Shown here: positions 57,247-64,000 of the stretch, piece after piece
How the letters are laid out: every line of letters begins with the position of its first letter
How positions within the stretch are numbered: the first letter of the stretch is position 1
DNA from: an uncultured Acetobacteraceae bacterium
GTDB taxonomy: Bacteria > Pseudomonadota > Alphaproteobacteria > Acetobacterales > Acetobacteraceae
Length of the DNA: 64,000 bases
Assembly (NCBI GenBank): GCA_937873095.1
Contig: CALMVI010000048.1
Coordinates: 33,765 to 97,764, forward strand
Reading direction: 5' to 3'
Translations under genes and position numbers: made by a program
Notes under the pieces: model-generated
The model's input: only the letters and a program-made list of their open reading frames with translations
The model's database searches: none
What the model was told of the DNA's origin: nothing

Positions 57247-57677
57247 GGCAGGTCTCTCAGCTCGGCCCGGCTGCATTTGGTGAAGTCGAGCAGGAAGTCG
57301 AAATGGCCGGCCTGGACGGATGCCTGGTCTTGAAAATCTGCGTTCGGGCTGTAGTAGATTTGCACGATGTGCCGCATGGCGGTATCTGCGGCGCCTGTCG
57401 TGCTGGCGTTCGCGAACAGCCTGAGCTTTCCCATCACCGCATAGATCGGCACAAGCTTGGAGGGATCCTCCAGAGAGTGCGTGAGCGCATCGGCAGGCAG
57501 AACAGACGCCTGGTCGATGAACTCGCCGAAGAGCTTCTCCCGCCGGCCGCTCTCCTGCACCCTGCGCTGCATCTCTCCCTGGTAGCGCTGCGTGAGCCAC
57601 GTCGTGGAAAACGTCGCGAGCGCGCCGATTGCCGACCCGGCAAGTGCCGACAGGGCCGAGAGATAGGCGACGTTCAT
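57243..57677 (-). CDS. Small single-helix membrane protein of unknown function
   Basis: 144 aa. The ATG at 57677 gives a transmembrane helix (LSALSALAGSAIGALATFSTTWL) followed by a charged cytosolic or periplasmic helical domain (YQGEMQRRVQESGRREKLF, LRLFANASTTGAADTAMRHIV). Similar short proteins are often found unannotated next to exporters. It lies 62 bases after the NodT gene and overlaps the lipoprotein start. Confidence 0.65.
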   Translation of the reverse strand: MNVAYLSALSALAGSAIGALATFSTTWLTQRYQGEMQRRVQESGRREKLFGEFIDQASVLPADALTHSLEDPSKLVPIYAVMGKLRLFANASTTGAADTAMRHIVQIYYSPNADFQDQASVQAGHFDFLLDFTKCSRAELRDLP

Positions 57678-57738
57678 CCGCAGCCTCGGCAGCCAGCTGC
57701 GCGCAAGGCCGCAACGCAGGCGGGTGCGTGCGCGTGCC

Positions 57739-59355
57739 TCATTGCTGTGGCTCGGCCGCCACGCTGTCGAGCGCTGCGGGAACCGGCGGAGGTGCGCCAC
57801 GCGGATTCGGCGCCTGGCTGGCCGCACCCGGCGCTTCCCAGCCGCCGCCCAAGGCGCGGTACAAGTTCACCACGTCGTTGGCCTGCGTCATCTCCTGCTG
57901 GACGAGCTGTTGGCGGGAGTCCTCAACGGTACGCTGCGCATCGAGCACATGGAGGTAGTCCGTCAGACCGTGCGTGTACTGGCTTGTGGCCAGATAAAGC
58001 GCATCCTCGCTTGACCGCACCACGCCTGCCAGACGGTCCAGCTCGTCACGGTCCGTACGGAAGGCCACCAGACTGTCCTCGACCTCGCGAAGGGCGTTCA
58101 GCACGGTGGCGCGGTAATGCAGCCCGGCCTCGGCGGCCTGCGCCCTGTTCAGGCGCAAATTCGCGGTCAGCTGCCCGCCCTCGAATATCGGCAAATACAG
58201 GCTGGGCCCGGCCGAGTAGAAATGGCTGGCCCAGCGCGTAAGGTAACTCGCGTCCAGCGCGCGTATGCCCAGACTACCGGTCAAAGCCACGTCCGGGTAG
58301 AAATTGGCAACAGCCATGCCCACGCCGGCGATGGCGGCGTGCAACTGCGCCTCCGCCTCCCGGATGTCCGGCCGGCGTCTGGCCAGCTCGGACGGCACGC
58401 CCACGCCCACGGCCGCCCCCATGCTGGGCAGCGGCGCGGGTTGCAGCAAACGCGCCTCCAGCGTGCCTGGCGGCTTGCCGATCAGCAGGTTCAGCCGGTC
58501 GATGGCCTGACGCTCCTGCTTCTCATACTCGGGCAGCTGACGCTCCAGGCTCAGTAGCTGCGTGCGCGCCTGATCCACGTCCAGGTCCGACGACAGCCTG
58601 GTCGCCCGTCGGTTCTGCGTCAGCGCAAGCGACTCCTGCGCCGAGCGGATGTTGTCCTCCTGGCTGGCCCGCAAGGCCTGGGCGCCGCGCAACTGCACGT
58701 ACGCCTGCCCCACTTCGCTCTCGAGGCTGGTCAGCGCGTCGTTGGCGGCTTCGGCCTGCGCCTGCGAAAGCGCGCGCGCCTGCTCGACGGAGCGGCGCAC
58801 CCGCCCGAACAGGTCCAGCTCCCACGAGGCGCTGAGCCCGTATTGGAACAGGTTCACCGGCTGAGTGAACTGGTTGAGAATGGAGCTGGCAGACTGATTG
58901 CTCGTCCCGCCGGCGGCGGCGCCCCCCGATGACAGGCCGGCCGCCTGGCCAGCCTGGTCCGCCGCCTGGTTCAGCTGCCTGTAGACGCCTTGGGATTGCA
59001 GAATGCCCTTGAGGCCGACCTGATCGTATTGGTAGGAGGCAGTGCCGTTCAGATGCGGCACTCCTGCCGCCGCGGCGGTCACCACAGACTGGCGCGACTC
59101 GATGACCCGCAGCACCGCCTGCTGCACGTCGAGGTTGTCGCGAATGGCCGTCTGGACCAGCTCCGTCAACACGGGATCGTTGAAGCGGGCCCACCAGCGC
59201 GGGTCGGGGTCGGTGGTCAGGCTGACCGCCGCGTCGCCCGCCCGGCCGTTTTGCCAGGCCGCCACATGCGGCGGGTCGGGCTTCTTGAAGTTCGGCCCGA
59301 CAGTGCAACCAGCTGAGAGCGCCGCGACAGTCAGCACGACGTGCCACAGCTTCAA
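57739..59355 (-). CDS. RND/MFS-type outer-membrane efflux lipoprotein (NodT family)
   Basis: 538-aa TolC-like outer-membrane factor of the NodT branch. Lipobox LSAGC, then VGPNFKKPD, PDPRWWARFNDPVLTELVQ, long coiled-coil helices with SWELDLFGRVRRSVEQARA (duplicated OEP signature), PSELARRRPDIREAEAQLHA and FEGGQLTANLRLNRAQ. The start is TTG at 59355, overlapping the EmrB stop (TTGA). It completes the exporter with EmrA and EmrB. Confidence 0.92.
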   Translation of the reverse strand: MKLWHVVLTVAALSAGCTVGPNFKKPDPPHVAAWQNGRAGDAAVSLTTDPDPRWWARFNDPVLTELVQTAIRDNLDVQQAVLRVIESRQSVVTAAAAGVPHLNGTASYQYDQVGLKGILQSQGVYRQLNQAADQAGQAAGLSSGGAAAGGTSNQSASSILNQFTQPVNLFQYGLSASWELDLFGRVRRSVEQARALSQAQAEAANDALTSLESEVGQAYVQLRGAQALRASQEDNIRSAQESLALTQNRRATRLSSDLDVDQARTQLLSLERQLPEYEKQERQAIDRLNLLIGKPPGTLEARLLQPAPLPSMGAAVGVGVPSELARRRPDIREAEAQLHAAIAGVGMAVANFYPDVALTGSLGIRALDASYLTRWASHFYSAGPSLYLPIFEGGQLTANLRLNRAQAAEAGLHYRATVLNALREVEDSLVAFRTDRDELDRLAGVVRSSEDALYLATSQYTHGLTDYLHVLDAQRTVEDSRQQLVQQEMTQANDVVNLYRALGGGWEAPGAASQAPNPRGAPPPVPAALDSVAAEPQQ

Positions 59356-60911
59356 CCCCCGCCTCCCGCTCCCGCGCCCGGCGTGACGTTCGACATGAAC
59401 AGCGCGACCAGGGTGATGCTGAGCGACATCAGCGATATGATGAAGAACACGTCCGTGTAGGCCAGGGTGGAGACCTGCTGCTCGAGCATCTGGAACGCCT
59501 GGCCGGGGGCGGAGCGCACCGCCTGCTCCACGGCAAAGCCGTAGGAGAGCGAAGCCTGTTCCACCTGCTGGAGGAAATCGTTGTAGGGCTGGTTGGTGGG
59601 ATCGAGATACTTGACCAGATGCGCCTGCCTGATCTGCAGGTGGTCGTTGACCAGCGCGGTGCCCACGGAAATACCGACGCCGCCATACACGTTGCGCGCC
59701 ATGGTGAAGAGGCTCGCGGCGTCCGCCTTGAGTTCCGGCTTGATCGTCGAATAGGCGCTGGCGCTCAGCGGCACGAACAGCAGCGCCAACGCCGCCGTCT
59801 GCGCAGCGCGGTAAAGTGCCACGTGGTAGAAATCGAGGTCGGGCACCAGGCCCATCGAATAATACAGTGATCCCGCAAGTGCCAGGCCGCCCGAAGCGAT
59901 GACCCATTTGACCGGCACCACGTCGAGCACCTTGCTGACGATCGGGATCAGGATGCACAGCACCACTGCGCCCGGCGCCAGCACCCAGCCTGCTAGAACC
60001 GAGTTGTAGCCAAGGTCGTTTTGGGAAAATAACGGCATGATGATGGCGCTGGCGTAGAGGGCGAAGCCCATCATGGCCATCGCGTACCAGGACAGGGCGA
60101 AGTTGCGGTCCTTGAACACGGCGAGGTTGACGACCGGGTTGCGCACCTGGGTGAGGTAGACCACGCCGCCGACATATCCGAATACCGACAGTCCGAGCAT
60201 CAGACGAATGAAACCGGAGGAGAGCCAGTCGTAGTCCTCCCCGCGGTCCGCCCCAAGTTCCATGCAGCCCAGGGCCAGCCCGATGAATACGGTGCCGATC
60301 CAGTCGAACCGCGGCGCGGTCCGCCGCTGCTCTTCCATCTCCGGCGAATCCTCGATCAGCTGCAGCACGCCGAAGATGGTCAGCGCGCCAACCGGCACGT
60401 TGATGAGGAATATCCAGTGCCAGGAGTAGTTGAAGGTGAGATAACCGCCGATCAGCGGTCCGATCACCGGGGCGATGATGGTGGCGACGGCGGTTATCGA
60501 CAGCGCCTGCTGGCGCTGCTCGGGCGGAAAGGTGTCGAGCACGATGTCCTGCTGCATCGGCTGCAACCCGCCGCCGAACAGGCCCTGCAGACCGCGGAAC
60601 AGCAGGATTTCACCGAAGGTTGTCGACAGCCCGCAGGCCAGTGAGCACACTGTGAAGCCGGCAATGGAGATCAGGAAATACCGCTTGCGTCCAAGCCGGC
60701 GCCCGAGCGCCGCCGAGATGGTGAGCGTCACGCCATTGGCGACCAGGTATGTGGTCAATGTCCAGGCGGCGTTGTCGGTGCTGACGCCGAGGTCGCCTGC
60801 GATGTAAGGCAGCGACACGTTGACGATCGTCGTGTCCACCACCTCCATGAACGCCGCCAGCGTGACCGTCATGGCGATCAGGTAGGGGTTGTGTTTGCCG
60901 CCGCCGCTCAT
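59352..60911 (-). CDS. emrB: EmrB/QacA-family drug exporter (DHA2 MFS)
   Basis: 519-aa inner-membrane proton antiporter with 14 predicted helices. Typical features: AAFMEVVDTTIVNVSLPYIA, WTLTTYLVANGV, RGLQGLFGGGLQPMQQ (motif C region), NYSWHWIFLINVP, and FVPLSASAYSTI. The C-terminus is a glycine-rich short tail. ATG overlaps the EmrA stop. Exports drugs, uncouplers or signalling molecules; the substrate is not predictable. Confidence 0.93.
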   Translation of the reverse strand: MSGGGKHNPYLIAMTVTLAAFMEVVDTTIVNVSLPYIAGDLGVSTDNAAWTLTTYLVANGVTLTISAALGRRLGRKRYFLISIAGFTVCSLACGLSTTFGEILLFRGLQGLFGGGLQPMQQDIVLDTFPPEQRQQALSITAVATIIAPVIGPLIGGYLTFNYSWHWIFLINVPVGALTIFGVLQLIEDSPEMEEQRRTAPRFDWIGTVFIGLALGCMELGADRGEDYDWLSSGFIRLMLGLSVFGYVGGVVYLTQVRNPVVNLAVFKDRNFALSWYAMAMMGFALYASAIIMPLFSQNDLGYNSVLAGWVLAPGAVVLCILIPIVSKVLDVVPVKWVIASGGLALAGSLYYSMGLVPDLDFYHVALYRAAQTAALALLFVPLSASAYSTIKPELKADAASLFTMARNVYGGVGISVGTALVNDHLQIRQAHLVKYLDPTNQPYNDFLQQVEQASLSYGFAVEQAVRSAPGQAFQMLEQQVSTLAYTDVFFIISLMSLSITLVALFMSNVTPGAGAGGGG

Positions 60912-62152
60912 CGCAGATCCACGGTCGGTTCGACCGACAGGCCCAACGGCAGACCCGCGCCGGGATCCATCCCGCTGTCGACGATGATCTTGACCGGCAC
61001 GCGGCGAACGATCTTGACGTAGTTGCCTGTGGCGTTCTCGGATGGAAAGGTGGTGAACCGCGCTCCGCTGCCTTGCTGGATGCTGTCGACGTGGCCACGC
61101 AGCTTCAGCTTGGAGTAGGCATCGACATCTACGGTCACGTGCTGGCCGGGCCGCATGCGATCAAGCTGGGTTTCCTTGAAATTTGCCACGATCCAGACCT
61201 GCGGCGAGACCACGTAGAACACTTGCTGACCAGCCTGCGCATACGTGCCGACATCGACGTTGCGCCGGGTGATCGTGCCATCCTGGGGCGCCCGGATTTC
61301 AGTGTAGGACAGGTTCAGCTCCGCCTGTTCCAGACTGGCCTGCGCCTGGGCAACCTGGGCCTGGCGCTGCTTAAGTGTGGCGGCAGAATCGGCGATGTTC
61401 TGTGGCACCAGCGAGGCCACCTGCAACTGTGCCTGCATCTGCTTGACACTGGCTGTGGTGGACTCGGCCTGCGTGGTCGCCTGGTCCACCGTCGTCTGCG
61501 TGGTGGCGCGCTGATCCACGGTTTTCTGGCGTTTGTATTCGCGGGTTGCATCTGCCTGGTTGGCAAGCGCCTGTGCCAGTTGCGCCTTTGCTTCCTCGCG
61601 GTTGGCGGGGTAGCGCACGCGAGAGATGTCCAGGTCGATTTCCGCGCTGCGCATTTCCGCCTTCGCCAGCTCGAGGTTGGCCCTCGCCTGGTCGCGTGCC
61701 GTCATGTAGTCGCGCGGGTCGATCCGCAGCATCAGGTCGCCGCGATGGAGGAACACGTTATCGTCTACCATCCGCTCGATGACGTAGCCGGATACCTTCG
61801 GCGCGATGCTTACAGCATTGCCTTCGGTGTAGGCGTCATCGGTAGACTCGAAGTTGCGTGTCATCAGCCAATAGACGACACCGCCTATGCACGCCAGCAC
61901 AAACACGATGACGAAGATGATGATGGGCAAACGACTCTTCGGTTTTCCATCCTTGCCGTCGCCATCCTGATCGTCTTTCTCTTCATCGCCCTTGTCGTCT
62001 TCATCGCCCTTGTCATCTTTATTCTTGCGATCTTGCGTCTCGGCCGGCTTCCGTTCAGGCCCGCCTTCCTTCTCCGAACGGACGGGATGGCTTTGGTCGG
62101 TGATGAAATCATCCTCGTCTGACCAACCTCTGAGTTGAGAAACCCCGTCCAT
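60908..62152 (-). CDS. emrA: EmrA-like HlyD-family periplasmic adaptor protein
   Basis: 414-aa membrane-fusion protein joining EmrB to NodT. One transmembrane helix (LPIIIFVIVFVLACIGGVVYWLM) then the HlyD barrel/lipoyl region (DDAYTEGNAVSIAPKVSGYV), long coiled-coil hairpin, VYPANREEAKAQLA-like repeats, and IRAPQDGTITRRNVDVGTYA. The N-terminal cytosolic tail is unusually long and charged, dominated by Lys, Asp, Glu and Gly (about residues 35-70). ATG at 62152 chosen; the longer frame is unlikely. It is the first gene of the efflux and Pqi block. Confidence 0.9.
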   Translation of the reverse strand: MDGVSQLRGWSDEDDFITDQSHPVRSEKEGGPERKPAETQDRKNKDDKGDEDDKGDEEKDDQDGDGKDGKPKSRLPIIIFVIVFVLACIGGVVYWLMTRNFESTDDAYTEGNAVSIAPKVSGYVIERMVDDNVFLHRGDLMLRIDPRDYMTARDQARANLELAKAEMRSAEIDLDISRVRYPANREEAKAQLAQALANQADATREYKRQKTVDQRATTQTTVDQATTQAESTTASVKQMQAQLQVASLVPQNIADSAATLKQRQAQVAQAQASLEQAELNLSYTEIRAPQDGTITRRNVDVGTYAQAGQQVFYVVSPQVWIVANFKETQLDRMRPGQHVTVDVDAYSKLKLRGHVDSIQQGSGARFTTFPSENATGNYVKIVRRVPVKIIVDSGMDPGAGLPLGLSVEPTVDLR

Positions 62153-62291
62153 CGTCGCTCCGTGTCGTCTGACAACTGCCGAAGAACTAAGATGGGGAGG
62201 TCCCAGACTGACTACCAGGAACCGGACCTTACTTGCCGGTTTCGGACATACTTCGGTTCCACCCAATTAGACGACGGCGCCCGACCTAGTT

Positions 62292-62699
62292 TTAACTATA
62301 TGAGTTGTCCGCGCCATTAATCGCCTGAATTGGCCCAACGACGATCGCAATCTCCTGGACTTTCATGACGGGTGACACCGTTAGGAACTCTACAAACGGC
62401 GGAGAGATGATGTCCGTTGGCAACTGGCGCTTCGCTAATAACAGGTGGCCCCGCAGCATTTTGACAGGCGAGCCATCCCAGAACTCTTTGACTTCATGTT
62501 TCAGTATAAGCGGAGCGATTAGTGATTTGAAGAAACGCTTGATATGACTTCTGCCAGTGACAACCTGAGCGCCGAACCGTAACTCAGCATCGGGCTCCAG
62601 ATAGGCGAAACCGCCAGCAAAACGACCCAATTCCACATCCAACAGGTATTGTCTTATCCATCCTGGTATATCGTCCAGCCGCACCAGTGTATCAGGCAT
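62292..62699 (-). CDS. NTF2-like/SnoaL-like protein
   Basis: 135-aa single-domain protein with the cone-shaped alpha+beta NTF2 pattern: IPGWIRQYLLDVELGRFAGGF, AELRFGAQVVTGRSHIKRFFKSL, VKMLRGHLLLAKRQL and VEFLTVSPVMKVQEIAIVVGPI. Such proteins are polyketide cyclases, isomerases or ligand-binding scaffolds; no catalytic residues can be assigned. It lies between the AraC regulator and the exporter unit on the same strand and may be the regulator's first target. Confidence 0.6.
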   Translation of the reverse strand: MPDTLVRLDDIPGWIRQYLLDVELGRFAGGFAYLEPDAELRFGAQVVTGRSHIKRFFKSLIAPLILKHEVKEFWDGSPVKMLRGHLLLAKRQLPTDIISPPFVEFLTVSPVMKVQEIAIVVGPIQAINGADNSYS

Positions 62700-62833
62700 A
62701 AGCCAGATGTACGGGCTTTCACGCTGGACCGCTTCCGGGAAAAAGACGAATGTTCCGGAATTCTGCCAACAGCCGCGGAGTGGAGGGTTGCAGGCGGCCT
62801 AGGTTGGCGATGCCAGACAGGCCGCCTACCCGT

Positions 62834-63613
62834 CTAAGAGGTAACAACCAACCTGAACTGCGAGGGACTTGCACCAACCACGTCATGAAACTTTGTGGAA
62901 AAATGCTGGGCATGGCTGAACCCGCATTCGAGAGCGATGTCCGTCATGGGTAATTTCGTGGATGTCAACAGGTTCTTGGCTTTTTCTATTCTCAGGCGTG
63001 AAATGTAGGCTGCAGGTGTCTCGTTGAACATCTGGGAGAACACACGCGTGAAGTGTCGCTCACCAAGATCGACTTGCTTTGCAAGACTGGAGACCCTGAT
63101 CCCATCCGCCAGGTGTGTACGGATGTAGTCTTCAAGCCGGCGACAATCCCGTGCAGTCAGTCCACCCGAGAGTTTGGCGGCGGGTAGATTGCTTTTTGTC
63201 ATCCTTGTGAGAAAGGCGAGGGTCTGAACCAACCAGCTTGCAGCTAGCAGATCGAAAAAATTGTCGGGCGCAGAGGCCTCCGACGTCAATGCACTCAAAC
63301 ACCGGGTGATCTCAGGTGGAGCCGGGCCCTCAAAAAATCGCTCAAGACAAGGCCAGTCTTTCAGAAGGTCATCATTTAGAATGACCATGGTGTATTCAAA
63401 GTCACCGTTGATTTCAACCTCTCCAGTGAACGTTGCTTGCGCTGGGACCACATAAAGGCGCGAGCCGATGGTCCTGGTCTTACTGACTCTTGGAAAGCCG
63501 TCCGTCTCCAAACGCTGCCTTTCCATTGTGCACCGGGTCCAAATCACAATGGCTTTTGATTGCCGCAGCTTCCATTGAACTGGGCCGTCAGGTTTACGGC
63601 GAACGAGCTCCAC
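62834..63613 (-). CDS. AraC-family transcriptional regulator
   Basis: About 259 aa if started at the GTG at 63613. C-terminal AraC domain with two HTHs: IRVSSLAKQVDLGERHFTRV and MTDIALECGFSHAQHFSTKF. The N-terminal domain (AIVIWTRCTMERQRLETDG, VEINGDFEYTMVILND) is a ligand-binding type I do not recognise. A longer frame to an ATG at 63739 exists, but its extra codons are formed by two tandem palindromes, so I consider them non-coding. Divergent upstream neighbours are not seen; likely targets are the NTF2-like gene and exporter unit downstream. Confidence 0.82.
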   Translation of the reverse strand: MELVRRKPDGPVQWKLRQSKAIVIWTRCTMERQRLETDGFPRVSKTRTIGSRLYVVPAQATFTGEVEINGDFEYTMVILNDDLLKDWPCLERFFEGPAPPEITRCLSALTSEASAPDNFFDLLAASWLVQTLAFLTRMTKSNLPAAKLSGGLTARDCRRLEDYIRTHLADGIRVSSLAKQVDLGERHFTRVFSQMFNETPAAYISRLRIEKAKNLLTSTKLPMTDIALECGFSHAQHFSTKFHDVVGASPSQFRLVVTS

Positions 63614-63631
63614 TCGCGCAGCGTCGGTGCA

Positions 63632-63694
63632 GGAAGTGAGCCTAGAGAGCTCACCTCCATTTATGCAGGAGGTGAGCCCGGACAGCTCACCTCC
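63632..63694. promoter_or_regulatory. Tandem duplicated operator-like dyads
   Basis: Two inverted repeats with 10-base arms GGAGGTGAGC/GCTCACCTCC and 7-base spacers: 63632-63658 (one arm mismatch) and 63668-63694 (perfect). They belong to a tandem direct repeat with 36-base period (unit begins TGCAGGA at 63628 and 63664). The position just upstream of the AraC start suggests operators for autoregulation or for another repressor. Confidence 0.6.
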
Positions 63695-63935
63695 GCTTAT
63701 CGGATGCCTCGCAAGTTCACCCGCTTCACGACCACCCATCGAGCATGTCTTTCAGATTACGTTCACGTTTCCCGATGGACAACCTTCCACATTCGGAGTC
63801 GGTTCTGGCTTCAAGAAGATGTCATTCTCAAAGTTTTTTAAATCCCGCACCGTAAGGCGGCCACACGTTTCGATACCAAACAGCGAGTCCCCCCCCCTCC
63901 CCCAATTGATGGTGTCCAGAGGCCGCCTGGCCGTT

Positions 63936-63965
63936 GGTGGGGGTCCAGGGGGGAAAGCCCCCGGG
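63936..63965. repeat. G/C-rich hairpin repeat at window end
   Basis: A stem of five G/C pairs, GGGGG-(GAAAG)-CCCCC within CCAGGGGGGAAAGCCCCCGG, preceded by GGTGGGGGTCC. Such GGGTCC-AGGGG-type hairpins recur between genes in related alphaproteobacteria, to my knowledge. The surroundings (63740-64000) hold no gene. Confidence 0.4.
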
Positions 63966-64000
63966 CCGCAACCCCGCGCGCTGCGTGTAAGCGAAGGGCG

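Noticed and set aside
63889..63903. Long C run as a functional slippery or G-quadruplex site
   Set aside because: It lies in gene-free DNA near the window edge and may be a low-quality end; no frame depends on it.

Overview
The window looks like a GC-rich alphaproteobacterial chromosome segment, most likely Rhodospirillales/Acetobacteraceae. That placement is an inference from protein character, from two kinds of short intergenic palindromes, and from a quinol-oxidase/GMC-oxidoreductase arrangement typical of sugar-oxidising relatives; no marker gene is present to prove it. No tRNA, rRNA or CRISPR array was seen.

Layout. 1-2093: end of a PAS-containing hybrid histidine kinase cut by the window edge. 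2256-4453: a dihydrolipoamide-dehydrogenase-like flavoprotein and a divergent deoC, separated by palindromic repeats. 4481-31224: a 27-kb catabolic locus built from three transcription units around one DeoR-type regulator. Unit 1 (minus, 10743-4481) is a TonB receptor plus a polyamine-type ABC transporter whose ATPase gene carries an apparent frameshift. Unit 2 (minus, 19346-11029) is a dipeptide-type ABC transporter, an Asp/Glu-hydantoin racemase, an amidohydrolase and a polysaccharide-deacetylase-fold hydrolase. Unit 3 (plus, 20389-31224) is two SIS proteins, a PfkB kinase, an M20 ureide hydrolase, a DUF3830 protein, a complete urease cluster ureDABCEFG and a PuuE-type allantoinase. Read together these genes would import a nitrogen-rich compound, open a hydantoin/ureide ring, release urea, hydrolyse it to ammonia, and process a sugar or amino-sugar part.

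31258-39207 holds a frameshifted MATE exporter and a four-gene set (TonB receptor, DUF4331 protein, TPR protein, HupE/UreJ-type membrane protein) that may be a metal-uptake system; nickel for the neighbouring urease is an attractive guess. An IS21-type transposase remnant near 39.5 kb marks a junction, after which base composition is visibly less GC-rich.

39787-52383 is a respiratory and carbohydrate-oxidation block on the minus strand: bicupin, GMC oxidoreductase-DoxX-cyoABCD, a GH15 enzyme, NDH-2 and glucose-6-phosphate dehydrogenase. 52582-62152 is an envelope block on the minus strand: an EmrAB-NodT tripartite exporter, two uncharacterised envelope proteins and PqiABC. The window ends with an NTF2-like protein and an AraC-family regulator preceded by a duplicated operator-like dyad.
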